60,494 bases of DNA from Pricia antarctica. GTDB lineage: Bacteria; Bacteroidota; Bacteroidia; Flavobacteriales; Flavobacteriaceae. Shown piece after piece: positions 37,028 through 47,042 of this stretch; within the stretch, counting starts at the first letter, position 1, and every line of letters starts with the position of its first letter. The stretch lies in contig NZ_FNAO01000012.1 of assembly GCF_900101815.1 (NCBI RefSeq), positions 1-60,494 of the forward strand, given 5' to 3'. A model generated the notes under the pieces. The model worked only from the letters and a program-made list of their open reading frames with translations, ran no database searches and was not told where the DNA came from. A program made the translations under genes and the position numbers.

Positions 37028-37963
37028 TTAAAAAGGAAGTTTCTTCAAATCGACATTCCCCCCTGAAATAATAATCCCTACTTTTTTTCCAGTGAATCGA
37101 TTTTTATCGGACAGAACTGCAGCCAAGGCCACGGCACTTGAGGGTTCGACAACGATTTTCATACGTTCCCAGATCAGCCGCATGGCAGTAACGATTTCGG
37201 CTTCCGTAACCCTTATGATGCTATCCACATATCGCTGCATTATCGGAAAACTTGTATCGCCGAGCTGCGTTTTGAGTCCGTCTGCGATAGTGTTGGCTGT
37301 TTCGTTGGATTCGATTTTGCCGCTTTTTAGGGAACGAAATGCGTCATCCACTTCAAAGGGTTCCCCGCCAATGACCTTGCAAGCGTTTCCAAAATAATGG
37401 GCGGCCAAGCCTGTTCCGGCAATAAGGCCTCCACCACCTACGGGAACGATTATAAAATTGAGGTCCGGTTGTTCTTCCAACAATTCCATGGCCGCAGTGC
37501 CTTGCCCTATAATTACGTTTAAATCGTTCGAGGGATGAATAAAGGTCGCCCCGGTTTCCTGTTCGATTGTTTTGGCGGCGGCTTCCCTTGCGGCAAGCGT
37601 GGGCTCGCATTCGATGATCTTTCCACCGTATTCCGCTACGGCATCCTTTTTTACCTGTGGGGCGGTCGAAGGCATTACGATAAAGGCATCGCAGCCGCTA
37701 TTTTTTGCGGCAAGGGAAAGGGCCTGGGCGAAATTTCCCGAGGAATGGGTAACCACTCCCTTATCCCTTTGTACATCAGTCAATTGCAAAACAGCATGGG
37801 TAGCCCCTCTCATCTTATAGGCACCGCCTTTTTGGAAGTTCTCGCATTTGAAATGGATATCCGCTTTAGACATCCTATTTATGGATTTAGAGGTAAAAAT
37901 CGGAGTTCTATGGATGTAGGGCAGAATTTGTGTATGACATCGGAGCAGTACTTCTTTTTGCAT
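37028..37963 (-). CDS. PLP-dependent threonine/serine dehydratase or serine racemase
   Basis: 311 residues, fold-type II. The PLP lysine is in KGGAYKMRGATHAV, the phosphate cradle is VPVGGGGLIAG and the substrate loop is SSGNFAQALSLAA. It lacks the C-terminal regulatory ACT domain of biosynthetic IlvA, so it is a catabolic-type threonine/serine ammonia-lyase, a serine racemase or a hydroxyaspartate ammonia-lyase; these cannot be told apart by eye. Cytoplasmic, transcribed alone. Confidence 0.87.
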   Translation of the reverse strand: MQKEVLLRCHTQILPYIHRTPIFTSKSINRMSKADIHFKCENFQKGGAYKMRGATHAVLQLTDVQRDKGVVTHSSGNFAQALSLAAKNSGCDAFIVMPSTAPQVKKDAVAEYGGKIIECEPTLAAREAAAKTIEQETGATFIHPSNDLNVIIGQGTAAMELLEEQPDLNFIIVPVGGGGLIAGTGLAAHYFGNACKVIGGEPFEVDDAFRSLKSGKIESNETANTIADGLKTQLGDTSFPIMQRYVDSIIRVTEAEIVTAMRLIWERMKIVVEPSSAVALAAVLSDKNRFTGKKVGIIISGGNVDLKKLPF

Positions 37964-38125
37964 GGTAAGGCCTATTAATTCCTATTAAAACTACAAATAA
38001 ATGGAGCAGACTTTGTGCCGCTCGTAAAATTCAGGATAAAAAGTAGGTGGAAAATTAAAAAAAACAGTCTTCCCACCCAACATTTGAAAGAAATCTGCGT
38101 TGTCATCCTACAGATAATCAGAACT

Positions 38126-39022
38126 ATGGCAACCGGGCAATACCAATTCGCTAACCTAAATCGATTCAATCTTGTTTTCTCAACAATTTGTATCCTTTTC
38201 TGTCATGCTCTATGCGATGCGGCGGTGAAACAATCTTTTCAGTCTTCCATTACCGGAGATTCATCCGAAGAAACATCCGAAATACAGCAATCAACCCCAC
38301 CGAAATCGACCATTGAAATATCCGATCCCGCTCAGGGTACGGTATGGACCGTTTCTGAGACGGCGAAAATACAATGGGAAACGGAGAACATCGATACGAG
38401 CAAATCGATACGATTTTTCTTGGCGAAGGATGATATGGTGGTGCAAGAATTGGGTAGCTTCAAAAATAACTCCCTTGCCGAGGGGATCGCCTTGGCCAAC
38501 AATGTGGGATCGGGAGACCAATATCAAGTCGTAGGCATCGAACTGTTTCCCGACAATAAATTTCAAGTGGCCAAGTATGCGACATCTTACTTCAGCATTC
38601 GCAACCCGATAGCCGATGCCCGTAAAAAAGCAGCTCTCGCTAAGCGTAATAGTCCTAAAGAGGATATATCGAGAAACGAATTCGAAGGCCGTAAGATATC
38701 CTATGTCAAGGAACTGAGCTTCACCAACGAAAATATCAGCGTAAGTCTTTGGGACCATGGCCGCCAAGACGGCGATATCGTATCGATCTACCTGAACGGC
38801 AAGACCGTCGTTTCCAAGCACCTTCTCACCTACAGAAGGAAAAAAGTCAGTTTCAAGTTGGATCCTGACAAAACGAACGAACTTTTTCTGTATGCCCATA
38901 ATTTGGGTACCGCTCCCCCGAATACCGTATCGATAGAACTTACGGATGGCAGTACTTCGGAAAAAATTATCTTGAATTCGGATTTGAAAAGTTGTGAGGC
39001 GGTGCAGATTAAGGTGAAATGA
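38126..39022 (+). CDS. Secreted two-domain protein with KNH/Ser-Thr-rich-type beta domain
   Basis: 298 residues from ATG; an upstream GTG would put 37 residues ahead of the signal peptide. A signal-like segment (FNLVFSTICILFCHALCDA) is followed by a beta domain. That domain (about 60-165, with GTVWTVSETAKIQWET and DQYQVVGIELFPDN) resembles Kre9/KNH-type domains of extracellular proteins. A C-terminal domain (about 195-298, SVSLWDHGRQDGDIVSIYLN, ELFLYAHNLGTAPPNTVSIE) is common in marine Bacteroidota exported proteins. No catalytic residues are seen; a binding or surface role is possible. Confidence 0.65.
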   Translation: MATGQYQFANLNRFNLVFSTICILFCHALCDAAVKQSFQSSITGDSSEETSEIQQSTPPKSTIEISDPAQGTVWTVSETAKIQWETENIDTSKSIRFFLAKDDMVVQELGSFKNNSLAEGIALANNVGSGDQYQVVGIELFPDNKFQVAKYATSYFSIRNPIADARKKAALAKRNSPKEDISRNEFEGRKISYVKELSFTNENISVSLWDHGRQDGDIVSIYLNGKTVVSKHLLTYRRKKVSFKLDPDKTNELFLYAHNLGTAPPNTVSIELTDGSTSEKIILNSDLKSCEAVQIKVK

Positions 39023-39129
39023 AAATAGGTTAAAAAGTGCAGGTTCTATAAAGTTCGAATCGTATTAAGTAAGCGAGATTGGATTTTAAAAATTTAAATT
39101 CGCACGTCGTTGCTTCCCACATACCTGAT

Positions 39130-39206
39130 CCCGAATCCCAAGTCCCAAGTCCCAAGTCCCAAGTCCCAAGTCCCAAATCCCAAATCCCAAATCCCAAATC
39201 CCAAAT
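39130..39206. repeat. Tandem array of eleven heptamers
   Basis: One CCCGAAT, five CCCAAGT and five CCCAAAT in perfect register over 77 bp. The unit resembles the heptamers flanking the four-helix-bundle gene (AAATTCC), but no such gene is here. The rest of 39023-39524 contains no supported gene; a frame from 39369 runs into the lipoprotein below. Confidence 0.9.
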
Positions 39207-39524
39207 CATAGCATGTTTAAAAATTATAAAGAAAGCGGAATAGCTTAAACTTTATAATGCCCGAATTGAATTTGGGGTGGGAGGCTCAGATCTATATCTT
39301 CGTTGTACCAGGCGTGTTTGGGCCGGCGCATAAAAATTTAAATTTTATTTTCGATTGGCCCGTACCCAATGAGACAGTTTCTCTATTGTTCATTGCTACT
39401 ATTTGTTTTATCTTGGTCAAGTGGTGAGGCAAAGGTGACCATTGAAGATATCCATCTTGACAAACTCGAATACATAAGCCTTATAAAAAGGAGTGGCAAC
39501 TACCCTTTAATCCAAATATACCTT

Positions 39525-40655
39525 ATGAAATATCGCCCAACCACTATCCTGTTTTCCTCAATGCTTTTAGTTTTCCTATCCATCGGGTGCCGTTTCGATA
39601 AGAAAATGGAGTCGGCCGAAAACCAAATGCGGGATGCTACAAGTATTGACCGCGAGTATAGTCCAGAAGCGATTATATTGGGTTTTTTTCCACCTGACGG
39701 CACTCGAAACCCTACGGCTTTAAGTCAGATCAACACCGTCAAAGGTCCAATTGATATTTCAGAATTAGGAGTATCGTTGACCCACGAGCATATAATGTCA
39801 AATTATGGAAAGGAAATAAATAAGACTTCGAACTATGATAGTGTTCAATTGTTCAATCAAGTAATCCCTTATTTAAAAAATTTAAAATCGCTAGGTGTTA
39901 ATTCCATTTTTGATTGCACAACAGAATATTTTGGTAGAAGAGTTGATTTATTGAAAAGGATATCGGAAGCTACAGATATACAGATTATTACAAATACCGG
40001 GTTTTACGGTGCAGCGGATGACCGATATATTCCTGAATTTGCCTATGGAGCCAGTGCTAAAGCCATCTCGGACCTATGGATCGACGAATTTAAAAACGGA
40101 ATTCAAGGAACGGATATAAAGCCTGGTTTTATCAAATTGGCATTTGATGATGGTAAGCCACCCTCTGATATTGATAAAAAACTTTTTGAAGCCGGAATTT
40201 TGACCCATTTGAATACGGGTCTTACGTTGGCAGTACATACCGGAAGCAATAGGGAAGCACTTGAGTCACAGATGCAGCTTCTAAAGGATAACGATATTCA
40301 TCCTAGCGCTTGGATCTGGACCCACGCCAATAAATTTAAGGATGATATCGTTTTACTTGATCTGGCAGCTAAAGGAGCTTGGATATCACTTGACGGTGTC
40401 AATCAATCCAACATAAGCGAATATATTAGAAGACTCAACCTCTTTAAACAAAAGAAATTACTACATAAAATACTATTGTCACATGATGGAAATGGTTTTC
40501 CAAGCGGTGACCCTATAAGAGGTTTTGAAGTGATTTTTAAAGGCCTAATTCCCGAAATGTTGACCAATGGATTTACGGAGGATGATATCCATCAAATTCT
40601 AGTGAGAAACCCGAAAGAGGCTTTTCAAATGCGGATAAGAAAAAATGATGATTAA
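39525..40655 (+). CDS. Phosphotriesterase-family amidohydrolase, lipoprotein
   Basis: 376 residues from the ATG that gives a lipobox (LVFLSIGC). The frame stays open for another 52 residues upstream and there begins with a second signal-like segment. The metal site is visible: H-x-H in LTHEHIM, the Lys that would be carboxylated in GFIKLAFD, then AVHTG, WTHAN and the Asp in LSHDG. Such enzymes are mostly lactonases with side activity on organophosphates. It forms a tandem pair with the next gene; they differ enough to be old paralogues. Confidence 0.86.
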   Translation: MKYRPTTILFSSMLLVFLSIGCRFDKKMESAENQMRDATSIDREYSPEAIILGFFPPDGTRNPTALSQINTVKGPIDISELGVSLTHEHIMSNYGKEINKTSNYDSVQLFNQVIPYLKNLKSLGVNSIFDCTTEYFGRRVDLLKRISEATDIQIITNTGFYGAADDRYIPEFAYGASAKAISDLWIDEFKNGIQGTDIKPGFIKLAFDDGKPPSDIDKKLFEAGILTHLNTGLTLAVHTGSNREALESQMQLLKDNDIHPSAWIWTHANKFKDDIVLLDLAAKGAWISLDGVNQSNISEYIRRLNLFKQKKLLHKILLSHDGNGFPSGDPIRGFEVIFKGLIPEMLTNGFTEDDIHQILVRNPKEAFQMRIRKNDD

Positions 40656-40781
40656 GATAGAATGCAGGTGTAACCCCTAAAATTCTAATTGAGGAGGAGA
40701 AAAAAAGGAGCTCTGGGCAATTTGCAGCTTTCCGCCTTCCCTAAAGAATGGTTTTATACCTTAGGAGATAAAATATTTGAA

Positions 40782-41807
40782 ATGAAAAAGTTAGTTGAAC
40801 ATTTTTTGATTCTTCTGCTCGCTATCTTCCCATCGGTTGCACTGGCACAGATCATAACCGTAACCGGACCTATCGAACCCGAGGAAATGGGTTTGGCCCT
40901 TATCCACGAACACATTATGGTAGATTGGATAGGAGCGGATAGCACAGGGCAACACCGTTGGGACAGGAACGAAATCGTAGAGCGTGCGCTGCCCTATCTG
41001 AAGGAAATCAAGGAATATGGTGTCACTACTTTTTTGGATTGTACCCCGGCCTATCTCGGCCGCGACCCCTATGTTCTGAAAAAACTGGCGGACCGGACCG
41101 GTATCCATATACTTACCAATACGGGCTATTACGGATCGGGGAACAACAAATACATTCCCGAAGGTCTAATGAACACCTCTGCCAAAGAAATGGCATTCCA
41201 TTGGATAAGGGAGTTCGAACACGGGATCGATGGTTCCGGTATCAGACCGGGTTTCATAAAAATATCCGTTGAAAATGAGGAAATTCTTTCCGAAATACAC
41301 AGGAACCTGATAGAGGCCGCGGGGCTTACGCATTTGAAAACCGGTATGGCCATCGTTTCACATACGGGAGGTGATTCGCCCGCAATGGCACAAATCAGGG
41401 TACTAAAGGAAATGGGGGTATCCCCTAGTGCATTTGTTTGGACACATGCGCAGAACGGAACCATGAACGGTTACCTTCAAGCGGCCAGCCAGGGAGCCTG
41501 GATCTCATTGGACAACATTGATGGCGGAACTTCAAACGATACTGAAGGTACAGGAAACATCGACTGGTTCGTAAAAACGCTTTTGGAGCTCAAGGATAGG
41601 GGAATTTTGGACCATATCCTGATTTCACACGACGCGGGATGGTACAATGTGGGAGAAAAGAACGGCGGATACTACAAAGGATACACGGATCTTTTTACGC
41701 AGCTGATTCCACGACTCAAACAAAACGGATTTACCCAAAAAGACATCGATTTGGTGCTGATGGAAAATCCGAAAAGGGCATATGCCATTCATATCAGAAA
41801 AGAGTAA
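40782..41807 (+). CDS. Phosphotriesterase-family amidohydrolase, secreted
   Basis: 341 residues from the ATG that opens a signal peptide cut after ALA (IFPSVALAQ); a frame from 40689 lacks a sensible N-terminus. Metal ligands: LIHEHIM (H-x-H), FIKISVE (Lys), VSHTGG, WTHAQ and ISHDAGW. Close in plan to the gene 127 bp upstream, so a tandem duplication. Periplasmic lactonase or esterase; substrate unknown. Confidence 0.88.
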   Translation: MKKLVEHFLILLLAIFPSVALAQIITVTGPIEPEEMGLALIHEHIMVDWIGADSTGQHRWDRNEIVERALPYLKEIKEYGVTTFLDCTPAYLGRDPYVLKKLADRTGIHILTNTGYYGSGNNKYIPEGLMNTSAKEMAFHWIREFEHGIDGSGIRPGFIKISVENEEILSEIHRNLIEAAGLTHLKTGMAIVSHTGGDSPAMAQIRVLKEMGVSPSAFVWTHAQNGTMNGYLQAASQGAWISLDNIDGGTSNDTEGTGNIDWFVKTLLELKDRGILDHILISHDAGWYNVGEKNGGYYKGYTDLFTQLIPRLKQNGFTQKDIDLVLMENPKRAYAIHIRKE

Positions 41808-41849
41808 TCTATTCGAACAGGACTATTTGAAATTAACACAGCATAAGGA

Positions 41850-41881
41850 GGTGCAAGTACAAATAACCGATACTGTGCACC
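41850..41881 (+). terminator. Hairpin after the phosphotriesterase pair
   Basis: GGTGCA-AGTA pairs with TACT-G-TGCACC (one bulged G), 42 bp past the stop. No T-run follows, so it may stabilise the mRNA end rather than terminate. Otherwise 41808-42084 has no gene. Confidence 0.45.
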
Positions 41882-42084
41882 GCTCATGAATTATCCATTC
41901 TCTCTTTAGGTCCGCCGGTATGGAGTTATTTGCGCAGCCTTGGGGACGCAAGTATATCCTATATAAAACAAATCTCTACAGCAGGAATGAAAAAGTGTTC
42001 ACAAATTTGGTGGTTTTGAGACGCACTCGCCTAGCCTAATAGGGTAGCAAATTTAGATCTGTTTGGATAAGCGTTAAGAAATAC

Positions 42085-44346
42085 CTACCCGATAATCTGC
42101 TTCTCCGAAATAAAGGGCTGATGATAATGCCGTTGTCCCGTAGCTTTATACAAAGCATTGGCCAATGCCCCCATAATCGGTGGGAAAGGCGGTTCGCCCA
42201 GTCCCGTTGGGTCGATGTTGTTCTGTACGAAATGGGTCTCGATTTCCTTAGGGGCTTCGCTGTGGCGGATCAACCGATACCGGTCGAAATTGTTCTGTTC
42301 GGGCACGCCGTCCTTAAAGCTCATGGCACTGTACATGGCATGGCCAATGCCATCGACGGCACCGCCTTCGGCCAGGTTGGTCGCCGCATCGGGGTTGATA
42401 ACGATTCCGCAATCAATTGCCGCAGTTACTTTTTGAACGATGGGATGTTCGTTTTCCAATACCATGTCCAAGACCTGGGCCACGTAGCTGTTGTGGCAGA
42501 AATAGGCGGAAACACCGCGGTGTACACCGGATTGCTCTTGACCCCATTTCGCCTTTTCCTTGACAAGTTCCAGCACGCCTGCATAGCGGTCGGCTTCATA
42601 GTCGTTGTTTTCGCCCACGGGATTTTCCTGTGCTCTTTTTAGAAGTTCCAACCGGAATTCTATAGGGTCTTTACCCGCTTCCTCGGCGACCTCATCCAGA
42701 AAGGATTGTTCGGCCCCGGCGATAAAATTCGACCGTGGCGCTCGAAACGCCCCGACCGTGATGTTGGAATCAATGCTCCAGTCCTCTGCCAAGTAATGAT
42801 CTACGGCCCCAGCGGGAAAACGGTTTGCCGCAAGGGGGCTTTCAGGTATCCCGCCCGCCCTCACGTGAAAGGCGATCAGGTTGTTGTTTTCGTCCAAGGC
42901 CGCCCGGTAGTAAGCTTCATAGGAGGGCCGATAAATGCCCATGGTCATATCGTCCTCACGGGTGTAGACCAATTTTACGGGTGCTTTTACTCTTTGAGAA
43001 ATAACACCTGCTTCCGTTAAAAAATGGCCGTAGAGCCGGCGACCAAACCCACCGCCCATACGGCTCATCTGTATGTCCACTTTTTCTACGGGAAGTCCCA
43101 ATCGCTCGGAAACACTTTTTTCCATGATCTCGGGAGTCTGTATCGGGCCTTTCAAAACGGCCATGTCATCGGTGACATCGGCGAAAAAGTTCATGGGTTC
43201 CATACAGTTGTGGGCCAAAAACGGACAGGAATAGCTACGTTCGATGATCTTGGCCGCCTTTTTGAACATGGCTTCCGGATCGCCATCCTTTCGGACTACA
43301 TTTTGTTTCACCTTGGATTTATCGGCCATGGCGGTTTTGTGGATTCGGGTACTTTCCAGTCCCGCAGGAAAACGCACTTTCATTTCCCTTCCAAAAATCT
43401 GCATTTTTTCATCGGCATCGGGCGATTCTTCCCATTCGACCTTAACGGCTTTTTTGGCGTTCATGGTTTCCCAAGTGGTATTGCCTACGACCACGATCAA
43501 ATCGGTAAACGCACTATTGTCAAAAGCACTTTTGGTGTAATCGTCTTTAAAGGTCTTGATGGTAAACACATCCTTGATACCCGGCATTTTCTTGGCCTCG
43601 GCACCGTCGAAGGATTTCAGTTTTAATCCGAAGGCCGGTGGATGCACCGTCATGGCGATGAGCATCCCCTCTTTTTGGATATCGAGTCCGAATAATGGCT
43701 TTCCGGTCACAATTTTTTGGCCGTCCACGTTTTTCCGGGAAGTACCGATGATTTTAAAGTCCTTTACATCCTTCAGGGCCACTTCTTCCGGAACTTCGAG
43801 TTCGGAAGCGGCGGAGGCTACCTCGCCAAACCCCATAGTTCTATCGGATGTTTTGTGGTACAGCTTCCCGGCATCGGTAGTGATTTCGTCGGCAGGCACC
43901 TGCCACACCTCAGCGGCAGCGGCAACCAGCATGTGCCTTGCGGTGGCCCCGGCCATCCGAAGGCCTGCCCAACTGGCACGAATGGACTGGCTGCCCCCGG
44001 CCAATTGACGGGTAAAGATATCGGTGTTCAACGGCGCCTGCTCGACCAGAACATCCTTCCAATCCACATCGAGTTCCTCGGCCACGATCATCGGCATGGA
44101 GGTTTTTACGTTCTGGCCGATTTCGGGATTGGGAGACATGATAGTTACCACCCCGTTATCGCCTATTTTCAGGTAACCGTTGATCTCGAACCATTCCTTT
44201 GGCATTTCTATTCCCGCCGCCACGGCCTCGGCCTGTTTGGGCTTACAGGAATTCAAGAAACTAAAGCCCAGCAGAAGGCCACCGCCTGCCAACCCGGAAT
44301 TTTTGATGAAGGCGCGTCGGCCGATATGTGTTTTTACAAGTGTCAT
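42085..44346 (-). CDS. Molybdopterin-binding aldehyde/isoquinoline oxidoreductase, large subunit (IorB-like)
   Basis: 753 residues from the ATG next to a twin-arginine signal (HIGRRAFIKNSGLAGG), with a Cys (FLNSC) that may be lipidated. Xanthine-oxidase-family cofactor motifs include GGSQSIRASWAG, MGGGFGRRLYG, VGAFRAPRSNF and GLGEPPFPP near the end, the last holding the active-site Glu. Hydroxylates N-heterocycles or oxidises aldehydes in the periplasm, passing electrons to the 2Fe-2S subunit encoded upstream. Confidence 0.9.
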   Translation of the reverse strand: MTLVKTHIGRRAFIKNSGLAGGGLLLGFSFLNSCKPKQAEAVAAGIEMPKEWFEINGYLKIGDNGVVTIMSPNPEIGQNVKTSMPMIVAEELDVDWKDVLVEQAPLNTDIFTRQLAGGSQSIRASWAGLRMAGATARHMLVAAAAEVWQVPADEITTDAGKLYHKTSDRTMGFGEVASAASELEVPEEVALKDVKDFKIIGTSRKNVDGQKIVTGKPLFGLDIQKEGMLIAMTVHPPAFGLKLKSFDGAEAKKMPGIKDVFTIKTFKDDYTKSAFDNSAFTDLIVVVGNTTWETMNAKKAVKVEWEESPDADEKMQIFGREMKVRFPAGLESTRIHKTAMADKSKVKQNVVRKDGDPEAMFKKAAKIIERSYSCPFLAHNCMEPMNFFADVTDDMAVLKGPIQTPEIMEKSVSERLGLPVEKVDIQMSRMGGGFGRRLYGHFLTEAGVISQRVKAPVKLVYTREDDMTMGIYRPSYEAYYRAALDENNNLIAFHVRAGGIPESPLAANRFPAGAVDHYLAEDWSIDSNITVGAFRAPRSNFIAGAEQSFLDEVAEEAGKDPIEFRLELLKRAQENPVGENNDYEADRYAGVLELVKEKAKWGQEQSGVHRGVSAYFCHNSYVAQVLDMVLENEHPIVQKVTAAIDCGIVINPDAATNLAEGGAVDGIGHAMYSAMSFKDGVPEQNNFDRYRLIRHSEAPKEIETHFVQNNIDPTGLGEPPFPPIMGALANALYKATGQRHYHQPFISEKQIIG

Positions 44347-44458
44347 AATCTTATTTTTTTTGTTGATACCCAAGAATTTAATCGTTTTCGCAAGTGGAGA
44401 AGACTACTGTCGACTTAGTCTTTATTACGCGCAGTCAGAATGTTCGGGCACCATTTTG

Positions 44459-44929
44459 TTAGGCATTTTCGGATGCGGAGGCCGCCGCCGTCTTTATGGC
44501 TCTCTTTATTCTGGTGTACGTACCGCAACGGCAGATATTACCGTTCATGGCGGTTTCGATCTCGGTATCGGTGGGATTGGGATTTGTTTTTAAAAAGGCA
44601 CTTGCGTTCATAATCTGACCCGCCTGACAGTAGCCGCATTGATAGACATCCTCTTTCAACCATGCCTCTTGTACCGGATGGTCCCCATTTTCGGATAAGC
44701 CTTCGATGGTGGTAACTCGCTGCTCGCCAACTGCCGAAACGGGCAATTGGCAAGAACGTACCGCATTGTCGCCTAAGTGGACGGTACAAGCCCCACATTG
44801 GGCGATTCCGCAGCCGTACTTTGTGCCGACCAATTTCAGGTGGTCGCGCAGCACCCAGAGCATGGGGGTCGATGGGTCGACGTCCAATTCCTGGGTTTTT
44901 CCATTAACATTGAGTGTGAAATTTGCCAT
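44459..44929 (-). CDS. 2Fe-2S small subunit of the Mo-hydroxylase (IorA-like)
   Basis: 156 residues from the ATG that begins [17 protein letters not shown]. Two clusters: plant-type [14 protein letters not shown] (about 42-55) and the helical [10 protein letters not shown] ... [15 protein letters not shown] set. The standard partner of the large subunit, 112 bp upstream of it. It has no signal and may ride out with the Tat-exported large subunit. Confidence 0.92.
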   Translation of the reverse strand: MANFTLNVNGKTQELDVDPSTPMLWVLRDHLKLVGTKYGCGIAQCGACTVHLGDNAVRSCQLPVSAVGEQRVTTIEGLSENGDHPVQEAWLKEDVYQCGYCQAGQIMNASAFLKTNPNPTDTEIETAMNGNICRCGTYTRIKRAIKTAAASASENA

Positions 44930-45024
44930 GATTTTGAAATTTGTCTTGAAAATACTACTTTTTCTTTGAAATGAACGGAAAAGGCTGATTATTTTCGGGC
45001 TCCCGCCACCAGATGGAATATTCA

Positions 45025-45456
<432 letters not shown>

Positions 45457-45573
45457 GGGGGCTAAAGAAATCATTCCTCCGATTTTTTTCAAAGAAAGAC
45501 AAAATACAATACCTCGAGGCAGAGCTATCCAAGCATTTAACGGAAGCATTAAATGTTGTACCTGAGAAATAAA

Positions 45574-45603
45574 AAAGGCCTGAACATTTCTGTCAAAGCC
45601 TTT
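45574..45603 (-). terminator. Terminator downstream of the tRNA-Leu 3' end
   Basis: AAAGGCCTGAA and TCAAAGCCTTT can pair around an 8-base loop; leftwards it ends in a T-run. It lies just past the 3' end of the tRNA fragment, where the native tRNA would need it. Confidence 0.6.
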
Positions 45604-45605
45604 CG

Positions 45606-45660
45606 TACTCGAGGTGGGAATCGAACCCACACGTCCTAAAACACTGGATTTTGAATTCAG
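45606..45660 (-). pseudogene. 3' fragment of tRNA-Leu (CAA): attachment site
   Basis: Read leftwards: anticodon loop TTCAAAA (anticodon CAA), 3' anticodon stem TCCAG, a long variable arm, T-arm GTGGGTTCGATTCCCAC and acceptor CTCGAGT. The 5' half (D-arm and 5' acceptor) is absent, and the 5' anticodon stem reads CTGAA rather than the pairing CTGGA. This is the footprint of an integrated element: the tRNA is cut at the anticodon loop and the recombinase gene starts 150 bp away. Confidence 0.85.
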
Positions 45661-45789
45661 AGTAGTTTGATGCTATTTATACTTAAATGACTTATTTTAA
45701 GACTTTTACATTTATTCTAAAAACAAAAAAGACCATATAAAACCATAAAAAACCACCATTTGTTGTACCTATGTTGTACCTAGAATTAT

Positions 45790-45797
45790 TATCTTTG
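45790..45797 (+). promoter_or_regulatory. -7 box of the integrase gene
   Basis: TATCTTTG, 16 bp before the ATG. Just upstream TGTTGTACCT occurs twice at 11-bp distance (from 45761) and once more near 45555; such direct repeats could be arm-type integrase sites. Confidence 0.5.
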
Positions 45798-45813
45798 AGA
45801 TAAATAATAAGGC

Positions 45814-47028
45814 ATGGGGTCAAGTATAAAGGTAACTCTTCGCAAAAAAGCAAACAAACAAGGTCATTTCCCCTTGGCGGTTCGTATTACCAAAAACAGA
45901 AAAACGACCTATCTTTATACGGGACATTACATTGATGTTAAATATTGGGATGAGGGCAATCGCGAGGTTCGAAAATCGCATCCCAACTCTAAGCGCCTAA
46001 ATAATCTTCTTATAAAAAAGTTGGCGGAAGCGAATCAAACCTTAATTGATTTACAGACTCATAAAAGTGATATCTCGTCAAAACAGATAAAAAAAGAAAT
46101 TTCAACTCCGCTTACAAAAACTAGCTTTAAAGAAATCGCGGATAATTATTTAGATAATTTAGAAAAAACAAATAAACTACAGCGGTTATCATCCGATAAA
46201 GCGCGGGTCGGTCATTTCGTAAAATTCGTTGACAATGATGACCTGAGTTTTCGCGAAATTGACGAAGCTCTACTGCGTCGTTTTTCGCTTTACTTGAAAA
46301 CTACACGAAAAGTATCTCAACGCTCGGTCATTAACAACCTAATTGTAATTAGAACCCTTTATAATCAAGCTATACGCCTAGGTATTGTTGACCGAAAATT
46401 GTATCCCTTTGGAGCGGATAAGATACGTATCAAATTCCCTGAAACCGAAAAAATCGGGCTGACCAAAGAAGAAATTCTAACTATCGAGGCATTAAGTGAC
46501 TTATCCGAACAACAATCTCACGCGAGAAATGTCTGGCTCTTTAGTTTTTATTTTGCGGGTATGCGTGTAGGTGACGTTCTTATGATAAAGTGGAGCGATA
46601 TTTATGACGGTCGTTTACATTACCGAATGGGAAAGAATGAAAAACTATTATCGTTTAAATTACCGGGAAAAATAATTTCTCTTTTACAACTTTATGAAGA
46701 AGACAAGCAATCCAGTGAAGATTTTATTTTTCCTGAAATGAAAAAAGCCAACTTAAAAATTCCAAAAGATATTTTCAACAAAGTTAAATCGGCCAACAGA
46801 AAATTTAATAAATATCTTGTGCAAATAGCAGAAAAAGCAGCTATTAATAAGAAGCTCACCATGCATATAGCCCGTCATAGCTTTGGTAATATTTCAGGTG
46901 ATAAAATTCCTATTCAAATGCTACAGAAGCTTTATAGACATTCTACAGTCACCACTACCATACTTTATCAAGCCAATTTTATGCATAAAGAAACTGATGA
47001 TGCTCTAGAGAAGGTCATTAATTTTTAA
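45814..47028 (+). CDS. Tyrosine recombinase / integrase
   Basis: 404 residues of the Bacteroidota phage/transposon integrase type: an N-terminal arm-binding domain (YLYTGHYIDVKYWDE), a SAM-like core-binding domain (TSFKEIADNYLDNLEK) and a catalytic domain. The catalytic set is complete: Arg in FAGMRVGD (about 253), H351-x2-R354-H355 in HIARH, H376 in YRHS and nucleophile Y385 (TTILYQA). Next to the tRNA-Leu fragment, it should drive integration and excision of the element to the right. Confidence 0.94.
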   Translation: MGSSIKVTLRKKANKQGHFPLAVRITKNRKTTYLYTGHYIDVKYWDEGNREVRKSHPNSKRLNNLLIKKLAEANQTLIDLQTHKSDISSKQIKKEISTPLTKTSFKEIADNYLDNLEKTNKLQRLSSDKARVGHFVKFVDNDDLSFREIDEALLRRFSLYLKTTRKVSQRSVINNLIVIRTLYNQAIRLGIVDRKLYPFGADKIRIKFPETEKIGLTKEEILTIEALSDLSEQQSHARNVWLFSFYFAGMRVGDVLMIKWSDIYDGRLHYRMGKNEKLLSFKLPGKIISLLQLYEEDKQSSEDFIFPEMKKANLKIPKDIFNKVKSANRKFNKYLVQIAEKAAINKKLTMHIARHSFGNISGDKIPIQMLQKLYRHSTVTTTILYQANFMHKETDDALEKVINF

Positions 47029-47042
47029 AAACACAATCCAAA

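Noticed and set aside
39130-39206. CRISPR array
   Set aside because: Units are 7 bp in direct tandem without spacers, and no cas genes are near.
42121-44418. Several plus-strand frames up to 233 residues opposite the Mo-hydroxylase
   Set aside because: Shadows of a GC-rich coding strand; none shows a motif, and the sense gene has all family motifs.
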